Of a stretch of 64,000 bases of DNA, positions 23,761-35,289 are shown one piece after another. This DNA is from Rusavskia elegans. Taxonomy: Eukaryota > Ascomycota > Lecanoromycetes > Teloschistales > Teloschistaceae. Under the pieces are notes generated by a model. That model had not been told where the DNA came from and ran no database searches. It saw only the letters and a list, made by a program, of their open reading frames with translations. Made by a program: the position numbers and the translations under genes. Location of the stretch: contig SAUG01000085.1 in the NCBI GenBank assembly GCA_011316305.1, positions 310,001 through 374,000 of the forward strand, in the 5' to 3' direction. Position 1 is the first letter of the stretch. Each line of letters begins with the position of its first letter.

Positions 23761-24040
23761 CTGGATTTCGAAACGGGGTCGGGCGAGGTTGGGTTGGGTC
23801 AGCGTAGTATCTGGTGTAAGATATCCATCCCCGATGCACGGAACTGATGATATCTGACGAACAGTATAGTCTTGAACGATTACATGGTCGCAGCCGCCGG
23901 GGTTTGACATCGAGCAGTTTCGCAAGTTCGCAAAGGATGGGGCACTTTTACATTCGCTACTTCCCTGCTGCCATAGTGAGAGAAGCGAAGGACTGGTGTT
24001 AGAAAACTGAAGACGGAGACCGCGGCGTTCGGCGATGGCG
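23760..24040 (+). pseudogene. Decayed tandem copy of the following secreted-protein gene
   Basis: The sequence AGTATCTGGT followed by a GT-AG intron-like stretch (about 23816-23868) and then TCTTGAACGATTACATG would splice to SIW-FLNDYM. The intact gene downstream splices at exactly the same codon position to SVW-FLNDYI. Further on, FRKFAKDGALLHSLLP parallels the C-terminal FAKFAANGAFVHPTLP of the intact gene. Most of exon 1 and the middle of exon 2 are missing, and the two surviving exon-2 pieces are in different frames with a TGA between. This is a remnant of an old tandem duplication with the intron still recognisable. Confidence 0.5.
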
Positions 24041-24317
24041 GCGATATTGTGATTTGATGCAGTTTCCAATCCACGGGAAGCTATAGAAGAGGTTATAGGG
24101 TCCCGTTCCTTCTGGCTCTGAAACACCATAAGCGCGTTACACCGCTGTACGTCTCAAACTGGGCTTCCCGTCTTTGCGCTATAAATAGGATGAGGGTAAA
24201 TGGGCTGGAACAATAAACTCATTTACCATAAGACTGACCTGACCACCTGAGCTCCCGAAACTCACTGCCCATTAGTTTGATTGTTTCGAGCCTTGCAGAC
24301 GAGAAGCTCGAGACGCA

Positions 24318-25167
24318 ATGGCTGTATACTCTATAGTCCGCCTCTTACCTTTTGCCCTGTTCATTACAGGTTCTTTTGGGGTGCCGGTACCACAGGACGC
24401 TCCAGTCGACGATGCAGAGCCAATAAAGGTACCTACTCCCGAAGAAAGACAAGCCCGGGCCGATGCAATCTCTAATTGTAATGTCTTTACCGACGACACA
24501 CCGGTGGCGAAAGAAGGGTGCTGGTCGACCCTACAAATGGATCAATGGATAGCTGGCATGACTCAAACTGGCAGATGTTCACCATCAGAGCCGTGGTCGA
24601 TCTGCGTTGCGTTTACCATCACCGGCATCATGAACCCTGACCTTTTCCGGCCCGACTGTTTAAAGATCGACTCTACAGCTTGCAAATTTTGGAGACCGAG
24701 CCAGCTTCAGGGCAACGAAGTCGCGCAAGCTGTGATGTTTGGCTATAGTGTCTGGTGTATGTTACCTGGCCTCCCTCTCGGAAGACGGAAGCGATAAATT
24801 CTGACGAGTAATAGTCTTGAATGACTACATCCGTCATTTGATCAATTGGCTCGATCAACAACCCAACGTTGTTCCTCCCACAACACCTGATGGTCCCAAA
24901 GAGGCCGGTCTGGCCTATAACTTCCCAGCCTTCGTCAAGTTCTTGGAAGGAGACACTATGCCCTGGGCGCAAGATACCGAACTCCGTTCGCTCGACAAGG
25001 TAGTGGCCACTTTACTACCTGCGGCGGCGAAAGCTGGGCCCCTAGGGAGTGTCGTGAACGGCTTGAAGGAAATTCTGAGGTCAACCTTGTTGGACAACAA
25101 CGGGGATTTTGCTAAATTTGCAGCTAATGGTGCATTTGTGCATCCAACCCTGCCGGCGTTGGAGTAG
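24318..25167 (+). CDS. Secreted protein of unknown function
   Basis: Two exons (24318-24756 and 24815-25167) separated by a 58-nt intron (GTATGT...AATAG) encode 263 residues. The N-terminus MAVYSIVRLLPFALFITGSFG is a signal peptide, followed by an acidic pro-like stretch. The body has CNVFTDDTPVAKEGCWSTL, WIAGMTQTGRC, PWSICVAFTITGIMNPDLF and DCLKIDSTACKFW, with evenly spaced cysteines. After the splice come FLNDYIRHLINWLDQQ and an alanine/leucine-rich C-terminus. It has no membrane segment after the signal and no catalytic motif I recognise. I take it as extracellular. A decayed copy lies 0.3 kb upstream in the same orientation. Confidence 0.75.
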
Positions 25168-25736
25168 GGAATGGACTTGGTGTTGGGAACAGTGAGATGG
25201 TTGGTGAGCGCGTGCGAGGTTCCGATTCGATACACTTTTGACCTCCGCGAAGAGCTATACAACAGGTCTTGCTGGACCGCCGAACATGCCGCCACGCTTC
25301 AGTCCTTCGCACGCGCTCCTGGACTTTGTGCGGTGAGCAGACAAGAAGTATAGCTTCTTTTAACGATGTCCCCAAATCCATCAATGGATATGTTACAAAG
25401 GGTGACGTCGTTGAGGCCAGGCTTGATGATAATTCTGTAAGGAATGGGCTTGAACACTCAATGGAAATATCCAATCATGTCGAGGGCTGCAGGTAGAATG
25501 GCCTGTTTGTTCCTTCTTCGTTGCTCTTTAGGGAATTGGATCTTTATAATAGCAGTCGGTGAGTGGAAGGATGATCGAAATCGGAAATCGGGATTTCAAA
25601 GATTGACGTTCGTTGACGTCATATGATCGATATGCCCACCCGGGGTGTGTCCGTAACAAGCCATTATCGGATGCAGCCGGATAGCCACATCATGAGAAAT
25701 AGGGGTGAAAGATACTGCGAGGATACGTAGAACCCA
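25168..25736. other. Intergenic; no supported gene
   Basis: Short open frames only. This is the promoter interval of the acetyltransferase gene. Confidence 0.5.
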
Positions 25737-26522
25737 ATGGATCCGGTCATCTTCACACCACGACTGAAGTTAACGCTTATGACGAACGCGGAAAGAGGAA
25801 GTCAGGAACTCGAATGGCTTCATGAACTGCGCAGCAACGAGAAGGCTACATGGTGGAGGTAGAATATATTCTCCAAAGCTCTTTCTTTGGAACGAGTACG
25901 AAAGTGGATTCATCAGCTAACAGGATGAAGCATCTATGGGCGGTCTACCTCCATCGAAGACACAGAGAGGGTTATGAAAGGTGCACTGCCGCCAAAGGGG
26001 GAAGACCGAGGGGCAAAAACATACCGAGTCGTCTATGCAGTACACATGGTCGTTGATCCGACGAGCGGTACCGCCAAGGAAAACCCAGAGCCCACACAGC
26101 AAGCAAACGAGACGACGAGGTTTATAGGCCTAGTGATCCTGGCTTCCTTGGATGCTAACAGCCTCGCATTGCCTGAGGATCTCACGCTACCAGCCACGGC
26201 AACAACCACAATTCTTTCCATCGAACTCGGATATCTGTTTTTACCTATCGGCTGGGGCAAAGGATACGCGACCGAATCGGTCAATGCTGTGTTTGAAGCT
26301 TGTAAGCGGGCGCGGTCGTTCTGGACACCTTTTTCAAAGGTCTATGTCAGAGCGATTGTCAACCATGAGAATCCAGCGAGTTTGCGAGTGACGACCAAGA
26401 CCGGCATGATGGAGAGAGGTGTTTATAAGTGGAGTGGGAAACCTATCTTTCTTGCTGGGGAGTGGACGGAGCGGAGTGCGCTGCATATTTTCGGTATGCA
26501 TTTGTTGAGTGATGAAGGGTAG
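25737..26522 (+). CDS. GNAT-family N-acetyltransferase (RimJ/RimL-like)
   Basis: Two exons (25737-25858 and 25931-26522) separated by a 72-nt intron encode 237 residues. Exon 1 reads MDPVIFTPRLKLTLMT and HELRSNEKATWW, typical of the Acetyltransf_3 start (a TPRL beta strand). The splice restores a serine and continues SIYGRSTSIEDTERVM. The acetyl-CoA-binding motif A is ELGYLFLPIGWGKGYATE, with GWGKGY at about residues 148-153. It is followed by VYVRAIVNHENPASLRVTTKTGM, the conserved N-x-x-S helix. The enzyme would acetylate a small molecule or a protein N-terminus; the substrate cannot be told. The acceptor used (GATGAAG) lies nine bases beyond a nearer AG (aacag), chosen because only it keeps the frame and the conserved WWS. 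Confidence 0.85.
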
Positions 26523-26909
26523 GTGACGGTGATCAGGATAATGAATGTAAGATCTCTCGTTTTGGTGCGAAGCTTTCCTTGTTTCAAGAGTGGGAAAGAA
26601 TGAGGCAAACAACGAGACACTGCTTACGTGATGAGCCAACAGCCATAGCGGACGATAGGGGTCTTAAAGGACATATCAGCCCTACTCGCCACAATTATCA
26701 GCCCAGTCAGCCCGGTCTCGGTGTTAGCTGCAGCTCAACTGTCCTTTATGTAACGTTGACGCGCTGTCTCGGCGAGCCCCTCTCCAGTCCATTGGAACCT
26801 TCATTATCCTGCCCCCAACCGACCCATTTCCCCTTCGCTGCACTTTTAACTTGTTCATGACATACATACAACATAAGCCCTTGGCCACAATCACCTGCGG
26901 TCCTACGTG
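26523..26909. other. Intergenic; no supported gene
   Basis: No motif recognised; it contains the presumed promoter of the following small gene. Confidence 0.5.
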
Positions 26910-27476
26910 ATGGACACCGTTGAAGCCTGCCTCGCCCGCTGCTTCAAATGCGGAGGTCATCTCTCCAAACCTTTCAACGTGTCACTCTCCGCCTGCCCAG
27001 CATGCCGAATATTCCACCAGGTCCGCCTATTCCCCTGTACCTACCTCGAATCCATCCCCGAAGACATGGACGCATGCCTCCACCCTCTAGACGATCTCTG
27101 TCAACTTCGTGCAGCCATCGCCAACTCCGGGCTCTCGAAACAGCGTCAACGCGTCCTATTCCTCGTGACCTTGGTTCCGGAGGCCCGGTATACCACCGTG
27201 GCGGTCATTAAAGAGTGTATGAACATCCATTTTCAGCCGACGGGGAGACCGTATGTTGTGGGAGCACTGCGGAAGAATGTTTGGGATGATGTGCCGCTTC
27301 TCGGGTGGTGGATATTGGAAGCGTCGTCCTTGGCTAGTAGTGCGCGGGCTGCTGTTGGTGATAAGGTGGAGAGCAAGGATTTGCTAGCGATTGAGGGGGT
27401 GAAGACTAACAAAGAATGGCAGGCCTTGTGGTGCGGCGTTCCATTTTTTTCAAGATTGAGAGTGCGTTTGTTGTGA
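26910..27476 (+). CDS. Hypothetical protein with zinc-ribbon-like N-terminus
   Basis: An uninterrupted 188-codon frame starts at the ATG at 26910; a GTG immediately precedes it. Near the start, CFKCGG and, 17 residues later, CPAC form a C-x2-C...C-x2-C pattern that could bind zinc, with another cysteine in LFPC. The rest is mixed alpha/beta in composition (LDDLCQLRAAIANSGLSKQRQRVLFLVTLVP, written in parts) with no membrane segment. No family is recognised, and the protein might extend by splicing at the 3' end. It is supported by length, codon use and the paired CxxC motifs only. Confidence 0.45.
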   Translation: MDTVEACLARCFKCGGHLSKPFNVSLSACPACRIFHQVRLFPCTYLESIPEDMDACLHPLDDLCQLRAAIANSGLSKQRQRVLFLVTLVPEARYTTVAVIKECMNIHFQPTGRPYVVGALRKNVWDDVPLLGWWILEASSLASSARAAVGDKVESKDLLAIEGVKTNKEWQALWCGVPFFSRLRVRLL

Positions 27477-27786
27477 TGTATGTGGTAAAAAAAAGGTGCT
27501 TTTGGAGTGAGTGCCATGGGGTGATAGCAGCCGGGATTGCAAATCAGGCACCGTGAAAAGCGGAGTCTGCTTTCACTTTGATATACACAGAACAAAAAGG
27601 AATCTGTTATGTTCAGAGGCTGAAATAGTATCGTAAGCTATTGACGGCTGCATCGTACGCTTTACCGCGGATTTAGTTCGGAAGGATTTGGCAATAGTTA
27701 CTTGAGCGCGTGGATTTACAGTATTTGGGTTATCCTGTGTATCGCAGGGCCATAGACGGATAACGGAAAGACAATCTTCATTCCCA
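27477..27786. other. Intergenic between convergent genes
   Basis: Convergent 3' ends; no gene seen. Confidence 0.5.
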
Positions 27787-29127
27787 TCATTCGGGATACA
27801 GGTCGTACCGAGCCCGCCTGGTCTCGTTTCTCCGGGTCTCTGCTGTACAGTCTTGATGCTGCCAAGATTGCGTAATATCGAAAGTTTGCGTATCTCCCCT
27901 TTGTCTTTGCATTGCGCTCTCTGTATCGTCCAAGTTCCTAGCCAAATAGCCATCTACAACAATATCTGTCGGAGCAGGTTGCGTAGGTGAGGCTTTTCTG
28001 GCGTGGACAGCTGAGGGAATCGTTGGTAGATTCTTCTCGGTTTGAAAGGTGGCGCTTGGGAGGTCTTCACCAGTGGCCGAGAAAGACGCTCGTGTCATGT
28101 TCAGAGTACGGATACGGGGAGCGACAGATCCGGAATCCTTACTATCACTTTTCCTAGCTAAAGACTCCCCAGAAGACGAAGATCTCCCAAGAAGCCTACG
28201 CCACGAGGATCCTCCACCGGTACTAGAAAACTTCCCGAAGCTGGATGTTGATGGAAATTTTGCCGAAAGGTGCTGGGATGATTTGTGGAGGAGGGGCAGA
28301 CAGCTCACGATGATGCCAGTCGATATCTCCGCAAATCTGATAAAGGTTTAGCGCTCGTAAGGACAAGAAAGGTAAGACTCTACTCACGCCCAGAGTCCCT
28401 GCCTGTTGATGTTCGGTTGGTAGGCTGTGCTTTCCTGCTCCGGGTCCAGCTGGAGACTATAGTCGTCGGGAGAGGCATTCTATAGATCACATGTACTGAA
28501 GATGTATACGAAAGTGACCGCGATGTAGAACAATACGATGATCCAGATCGTTGCATGTATCGTATAGTGGAAGAAACTTCGTCTATGCACAACAAACAGC
28601 GTCACGTACTGTAACAAGATTGAGATCTTGACCAAGACAATTATAGGATCATAAATGATCGATTCGACGCTTGAAAGCTGACACGAGCCCGAATCAGTCT
28701 CGACGTCCAGGATCGGAGGTAATACCTACATAAGCCTTGTGGCGGATGTCTCCCCGGTTCTTTCCAATGACGATAGCAAGGCCGAGGAAGGCTGACAAGC
28801 CCAACTTCATCGGTACCAGTCAGTCAGAGAACCCAACGAGCAAGCTTGAGGACTGAAGCTCTGTGCAAGACATACGTAGCCAGCGAGCGCAAAGTCTACC
28901 ATGCATCAATAAGCGCATCATACACAGTTGGACCGAGGTCTGAGATATCACGGCTTACAATCCTCCGAGAGTAGCTTCCTCGTTATGCGCAGTTTCGTGT
29001 AGAAGCGTGCCAAAATTGCAATCGTAGTCAATCCATAGCCTAAGATGATGGTAAAATATTGACCGATCCGTAGAGAAGGGGAACGATAACTTGTACCGGC
29101 ATGATGAACAAGTCATGAACAGAAAAC
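27787..29127 (-). pseudogene. Degraded SAT4/PTH11-like membrane protein
   Basis: Minus-strand pieces can be spliced in order. ILGYGLTTIAILARFYTKLR and LLSED-Y lead to AFLGLAIVIGKNRGDIRHK, then ISILLQYVTLFVVHRRSFFH, TIHATIWIIVLFYIAVTFVYIF and finally FAEISTGIIVSCLPLLHKSS with a Ser-rich tail ending at 27787. These are the rhodopsin-like SAT4 (PF20684) transmembrane signatures. The expected central TM segments after the CTP-like cysteine are missing. An in-frame TAG at 28480-28482 could derive from CAG by a CpA-to-TpA change. No ATG opens the first segment. The intact SAT4 gene at 33.5 kb gives the expected architecture for comparison. I consider it inactive. Confidence 0.55.
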
Positions 29128-30249
29128 AGGATGGGACAGAAGATTACTGCAGGAAAGAGAGGACCAACAGAAAGAAGGGGAAGACGTCGTTGATGATGGT
29201 GATCTGGCTGCGGCCTCCATTGCAGAGACAGCCAGTTGGAAAAGCCGCCGGATACCAAACCACGATCCAAGGCAGACCCCCTTCAGGTGAAGGTAGGGAG
29301 AGATCCTTTAACTAAGGCGCGCAGCAGACACGAGATTCTCTCACTTTCAAGCTGGAGGATTACCTGACACAAGGTTGGATGATGCGAAGGCTGCAACAGA
29401 ATGTTGAGCACACGAACCACACTGGAGGATTGATGTGGCACAGGCTGTCTCGTGGTACGTCTTGATGTCGGTTGAAAGCCATTCCAGCGTCGTGATCAAG
29501 GGTCCTATTGATGGATTAAGGATCAAGCATGAGATGCCATGACGAGCTCGGGCCTCATATCGGAACATTCTTTGCAGTAGTTGCAGGAAGGCTGGGTGTT
29601 TAGCGAGCTGAAAGCCATGCTAATTCTTTGTGACACTTCACTGTGGCAGGAACAAGGAACATGTATCTAACCGCATCGGGATATATCGAGCGATGGTACG
29701 AGTCGATCACCAGGATTGCACACCCTCTCGTACCTCTGTGCCGCAAACTCTGAGCCCAGCAGGGTTTTTTACTGGGAGGAAGGGAGGAAAGGAGGTGGTA
29801 ACACCCGGATGAGTAAGCACTGTGCCCCTTCTCAGAATGTCCTAGCGCTGTCGATCGACAAAGGTCCTGGCGGAAAAGCCTTGGAACAACTGCAACACCA
29901 GGAACAACAAGCCTCGGCCGCCGAGTCTTATTAGAAGAGTAACGCTCTTAGATATGAAGCTTCAGTAGACTGTTGGACTTCTGGAAAATAAGCATCTTCC
30001 CCCTCGGCATCGGAGACTCAGCCTCAAAGGATCGTCTTGGCATCCACACCACACCTGCACATAGGTGCACACACCATACGGCGAGCAAACTAACGTGCCG
30101 ACTCAGCTCTCTCAGCCTGATCGAGCCTGCGGTGACATTTATATTTGGGTACCTAAGCAGAGTTAATGAAACTCTACATTGACATCTACCGTCCATTCGC
30201 TGGCCTTATGTCCGCTCGAGATTTGTGTTGACGTTGATGTTAGATACTC
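29128..30249. other. Intergenic; no supported gene
   Basis: Scattered fragments on both strands, some hydrophobic on the minus strand near 29160-29220 (QITIINDVFPFFLLVLSFLQ). They may be part of the degraded gene's original 5' region. Nothing can be assembled. Confidence 0.35.
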
Positions 30250-31961
30250 ATGGATTCACGAAGTCTTGACTCGCTTGGCGGCATCCCTCAACTCCTCTTG
30301 GGTGGTCTCATACTGGGAGCTTCTTACTACATGGTTCTCCTCTCGAGGAAATACCAGGCACGTAAGAGTCTTATCCAACTGCATGGTTGCAAACCACCCT
30401 CACAATACCCAGTCTGGGATCCTTTCTTTGGCATCGATGTGATCTATGATGCCATCCGCGCCGCCAAGCGCAAGACCTTCTTGACCGAGAAGATATCTCA
30501 CTACAACACCTATGGCAATACCCACTCATCGAGGCTGACCACCTATCCTATGATCAGTACTATTGAGCCCGAGAACATCAAGACCATTCTGTCGACACAC
30601 TTCAAAGACTTTGTCATCGGCTCACCGAGGCGCAGAGCATTCGGGCCCATCGTTGCGAACAGCGTCTTGGTCGCTGATGGTGTCGCATGGGAGCATGCCA
30701 GAGCCTTTCTCCGACCAAGCTTCGCAAGAAGCCAGGTCGGCGACTTGACCACCTTGGAAGCTCATGTCAAGAATTTAATTGACGCCATACCCATGGATGG
30801 ATCAACCGTTGATCTGGCGGAACTTTTTCTTCGCTTTACCGCTGACGTGACCACTGACTTTATATTTGGCGAGTCGATCCTGTCTCTACCGCATCCGGAG
30901 TCCTTTGGTCGAGACCTGACCGACGCCTGTCGCATCGGCCAGCTCGGAGCCGAGCGTCGATTTCGTCTTGGCATCTTTGCAAATCTGGTACCTCAAAGCG
31001 AATTCTATCGAGCAGTCGGGAAGGTGCATATTTATATGGAAGCCCACGTCGACAAAGCCATAGGACGCCGCCACTCGGAAGCTCAGGATGTCAAGAGTGA
31101 GAAAATGGACAGCGGCAGATACATCTTCCTCAACGAGCTGGCTAAGATGACAGACGACAGATTGGTGCTGCGGGACCAACTCCTAGGAATATTTCTGGCA
31201 GGTCGTGACACCACGGCTGCCCTCTTGACAAACTTATTCTTCGTCCTGGCCCGAAATCCGAAGGTATGGGAGCGACTGCACGAGGAAATCAAGTCTCTCA
31301 ATGGAGAGAAGCCAACTTTGGATGAGCTCAAAGGGCTCAAATACCTGAGCTTTTGCTTGAACGAGAGTAAGTATACCGTAGTCGATCTGGTCCAATCTTA
31401 TGTTAAGACTCCCGTCTCTTTAGCCCTCCGATTGTACCCAATAGTGCAAGGGACCTCCCGCGTTGCAACTAAGGACGTTATCCTTCCGCTCGGTGGCGGA
31501 GAAGATGGCAAATCGCCTATCTTCGTCAGAGCCGGCACCCTCGTAGTATTCCATTTTGTCGCACTTCATGTGCGCAAAGATCTTTGGGGCGAGGATGCAG
31601 ACGACTTTCGGCCAGAGCGTTGGCTGGATGAGAAAACCTCGTGGGTTAGTAAAAACCCATCGTACCCTATTCAAAACCAGACCGGCTGACACGACGGTAA
31701 TAGAACTTTCTACCTTTTGGTGGAGGACCGCGTAATTGCATTGGACGTAAGCGATCTCATGCGTCTCAATATGGCAGTGGACTGAATACGATTGCTGACT
31801 TTGCATCAGAACAGTTTGCCTTGACGGAAGCTTCCTACACAGCTGCCCGGCTGTTGCAGGAGTTCTCCGGGATTGAAAGCAGAGATTCGCAACCGTGGAC
31901 GGAGAGTATGGGTGCGACTGTCACCTCCGCAAATGGCGCTAAAGTGTCATTGGCGAGGTGA
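30250..31961 (+). CDS. Cytochrome P450, CYP52-like
   Basis: Four exons (30250-31366, 31424-31644, 31704-31746, 31810-31961) encode 510 residues. An N-terminal membrane anchor (LLLGGLILGASYYMVLL) is followed by HGCKPPSQYPVWDPFFGIDV, a phrase typical of CYP52/CYP539-type alkane and fatty-acid hydroxylases. The I-helix is AGRDTTA (317-323). The ExxR motif ETLR (372-375) is created by splicing, as is the PERF-like DFRPERW context. The haem loop is FGGGPRNCIG with the cysteine at about 458. All catalytic landmarks are intact. It would be ER-bound and oxidise a hydrophobic substrate, often at a terminal carbon. Its position 3.3 kb from an A-T-R reductase suggests, but does not prove, a shared pathway. 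Confidence 0.92.
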
Positions 31962-33544
31962 TATACTGGCCCTGGCATCACCACTCAAGTGGACAAAAGC
32001 AAGGGCCCTTCTATTGCCCACTTGCCTATGAAAACCATGCTTTTGTACTAAAGACGAACGGAATCCAGCTGTGGTGCCCCGAGCAGAGGGATGCATACTC
32101 CAATGTTGAATTTACTGATCCGGTTGTCATCATCGCGTAAAGTGTGTGTCCGCCGTCGAGCCAGACCAAGTTGTGTACCGTTCTTACCCACGCTGCAAGA
32201 ATGCTCCACTGAATCCAGACTTAATCCAGACTTGATCCGGACTTTTGGAAGTGATACAAGCCATGCGACGGTGAATGGAATTCAGACGAATCTGACATCA
32301 GAGGAGGTCCAGATGTAACGCCAGTTGTTGTGCGCACAGAGGCCAGTAGACATACGTGGACCGCAGAAAAGAATCCCCAGACATGAATACAACGTGGTGT
32401 CCATGTGCAAGAGTAAAAAGGGTCATGATCGGATGCCAGCGTCGGATCTCGCCTATGCAATACGTACACTGGCTTGTGTTATGGAGACCCACTATCGACC
32501 CTAACACAGATGCTGTATTCCCCGAGATCTTACCTGCATCATTATCCAGACTTGCTTACCAGGACTTTTTAAGGACTAGCTTTGTTATACCAGATCCACA
32601 ACGGCTCTAGCCAGCGGCGAGAAGCCAATGACGGCTTTGTGGATATCTGTAGGCTGACACGAAGACGAGTGTTTGCGCAGTCTCTTGATCACACGAAAAA
32701 CCCTCTTCTAAAAAGAGTTGTACAACGCAAAATCTGCTATGATGCTGGTTCGATGCTGCTTTCGAAAAAGAGCATGCCTTCAGCTCAACTCATGCAGCAT
32801 GCATGATATGCATCGGCCCTTTGGCTGGTAGTGTAGGGGTGATTGGCCTGCATATCCCGGCATCGATCGGTGCTGGACGCAGGCTGTCCAACCAGATGGA
32901 TGATGAGAAGGATTGCTCATGAGAATTCTGAATAGCTACAAGAGTACTAACGCGCTGGTTGGTCAAATTAGCAAGAAGCAAGCTTGAAGCGCCTTACCCA
33001 ATGCGGTAAGAAACCCGCGAGCCCGCTAAACCTAAAGTGAACTCCGTGTCTGCTGGAGTCCCTCGGTCGTGTCTTCTGTTTCATCTAAGACCCTCGCCGC
33101 CCTCTCGAGAAGTGTAGAACAAGACGAGCGAGGTATGTTGCTTGTCTCATTCATCATGACTGCCACTTCTCTACAAGGTGGGTGGTAGAGTACTTCCCAT
33201 TGTTACAAATTTTATCTCGAGAGGTACCTGCCGATGCAGCCAATGAGCGACAAAGAGGTGCAGGTCAGACAATGCAAGAACGTGGCGGGGAGATTTGAGG
33301 TCAGACCATTCGTTGTCGCCGGCCTCACCAGATAATCCAATCTCCGGCACTTCTTTCGACGAGGTGGCCCTCGGCATTGGATCATCAGTTTCCTGCTCGG
33401 AAGGTGGCACGGTCTTTGGGGTAATCCCTTCGTGTTGCCAGCCAGCAGACAGTACTCCATGATGCATGATAAATACCCCAAGCATCTGTCTCCGACGCCC
33501 GAGCATTTGTCCTGTCCGTCATCAAGTGACCTGATGTTGAAACA
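31962..33544. other. Intergenic between P450 and SAT4 genes
   Basis: Short open frames only; no recognisable motif on either strand. Confidence 0.45.
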
Positions 33545-34866
33545 ATGCCCGGCTCGGAGGAATACAAAATCAAGAATCTCATCGCTACAATCGTTCTATG
33601 CACCACTCTATCCACCCTCTCTTTCATAGGCCGCTTATGGGGCCGATCACTCTCGGCCGTGAGACTGGGCTGGGACGATTTCTTCATGGCTTCAGCCGTG
33701 GTATGTATGCTTCATTTGCTGCCCCTCCGCTCGTCCGTGTTGTTTCTGAAGGCGCAAACGGGCCTTCATCGCTGATGCTGCTGCAGTTCGGCGGCTGGGC
33801 AGTTTCAGCCGACAACGTCGTTGGTGGGTCCCTGCTCTCGACCAGAAGCTTGATCGGTTATCCAATGAGGCGGAGCGACAGGTCTACGCTTCGGTTCTGG
33901 TCGCCATGAAAAAGATCTTTCCCCGTCTGACGTCAAGAACTGGACAATCGTAAGTCATGCTGGCTAGACATGCAGCGACATGGATCGAAGTTAAGCCATC
34001 CCCAAGACATTCTACGCTTTCATTTTTCTCCAAAATGCAACCACCACGGTCTTGAAACTAGCTATCCTTGGTCTTTACCGCCGTATTTTCGCCACCAGGG
34101 GCTTTCACCGCGCCATCAATGTGGTGACTGCAATCATATTGGCAAATAGCCTGGGATTGATAATCGCAGAAAGCCTCTACTGCGTGCCCGCTGCTCACAT
34201 CTGGGATCCTTCAATACCGGGGAAATGCATCAACCGCGTTGTCTACCTCACGCTGGGATCTTCTTCCCTATTGATAACGGATCTGGTTCTGTACTTGATG
34301 CCCCTACCCGTGATTTGGAAGCTGCACATGACAACGAAGCGCAAATTCCAATTGACATTTGTCTTCGTGCTAGGTGGCTTGTATGTTCTCCCAATGATGA
34401 ATGCTTCGCTTGGCCGAACGACTGGAGAGCTAACGAAAGAAGTAGCACTTGCATCACTCGTGTCCTGCAGATCATAGCCACGTCCCGTCTCGATTTCGAC
34501 GACATCACTTGGTCGAACGTCTATGTGGCAATATGGAATTTGGTTGAAGTCCATATAGGCTGTGTGACGGCTAATGTCCCTATCATGGCCCCACTCGTCA
34601 ATCGCTACAGCACTGCCATTCCTCGCCTGTGCAAAAACGAAATACCAGGACCGATCCCGAAAAGCCAAGCGGGTAACGGATATGGTTTCCGGCGTATGGA
34701 AGAACATGCTTGCGGGATAGCGGTGGAAGAGGGTGCGTTAGCACCTAGGATTGGAAAGGGACAGCAGCTGTCGGAGGAGGAGCTTGAGATGACCGGCCTG
34801 GGCGCACAGGGAATTTTAGTCACAACGGATGTCGAGCAGAATTCGTACCCAAAGCAACCGCTGTAG
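33545..34866 (+). CDS. SAT4/PTH11-type rhodopsin-domain integral membrane protein
   Basis: Five exons (33545-33700, 33787-33823, 33870-33949, 34007-34380, 34443-34866) give 356 residues, the usual size. Landmarks in order: LGWDDFFMASAV (the WDD motif at the end of TM1), GSGRHEKDLSPSDVKNWTI (G-x-GRH loop), TFYAFIFLQ, LKLAILGLYRRIF, SLYCVPAAHIWDP, KCINR, a TM with LMPLPVIWKLHMTTKRK, and after the last intron LQIIATSR and VEVHIGCVTANVP. The tail ends with a charged cytosolic segment. Seven TM segments are expected, in the plasma membrane. PTH11-like members sense external cues, but most are uncharacterised. Exon 2 and the intron-2 and intron-4 boundaries are the least certain. The initiator lies within 20 bases of a cgatgttgaaaca leader. 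Confidence 0.82.
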
Positions 34867-35289
34867 TAAGAGAGGGGTGGTTGACAAGGCGTTACAATAC
34901 AACATAACAGGGGTACGCATTCTCGAAGCTGCAGCAAGCACGATGGTGCAACCACTTCTCCCGCGATCCGAAGACGAGGCTCAAGATCGCTCAGGACCCA
35001 ACCATTATCACCCTGCTGATACGGATAAGATCGGCTTTGATGCCGGGGCTCGTGCAGTTTTGGGCAGACAGGCTGCATAATCGAAGCCCATGACTGCAGT
35101 GTCATGCATTTCACTGCTGTAGCACAGCACCCCACTTGACCCCTCTCCCGTATTCGTAACTGGTTCACATTAAAGTGTTGATGGCGCCTGCCGTTGTGAA
35201 GGCAGCTGGATCTGCCATTCTCTTGGCTGAAGCCTCGAGCCTGTTCACCAACCTCATCAAGTGTGTCCAGGACAAAAATCTCACCCGCC
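34867..35289. promoter_or_regulatory. Intergenic; presumed promoter of the A-T-R reductase
   Basis: A same-strand gap of 0.4 kb with no open frame worth calling. The initiator ATG at 35290 sits in ccgccATGG, a strong context. Confidence 0.4.

Noticed and set aside
23698..24129. 143-codon minus-strand frame
   Set aside because: The plus strand here carries the remnant of the secreted-protein duplicate, which explains the sequence better.
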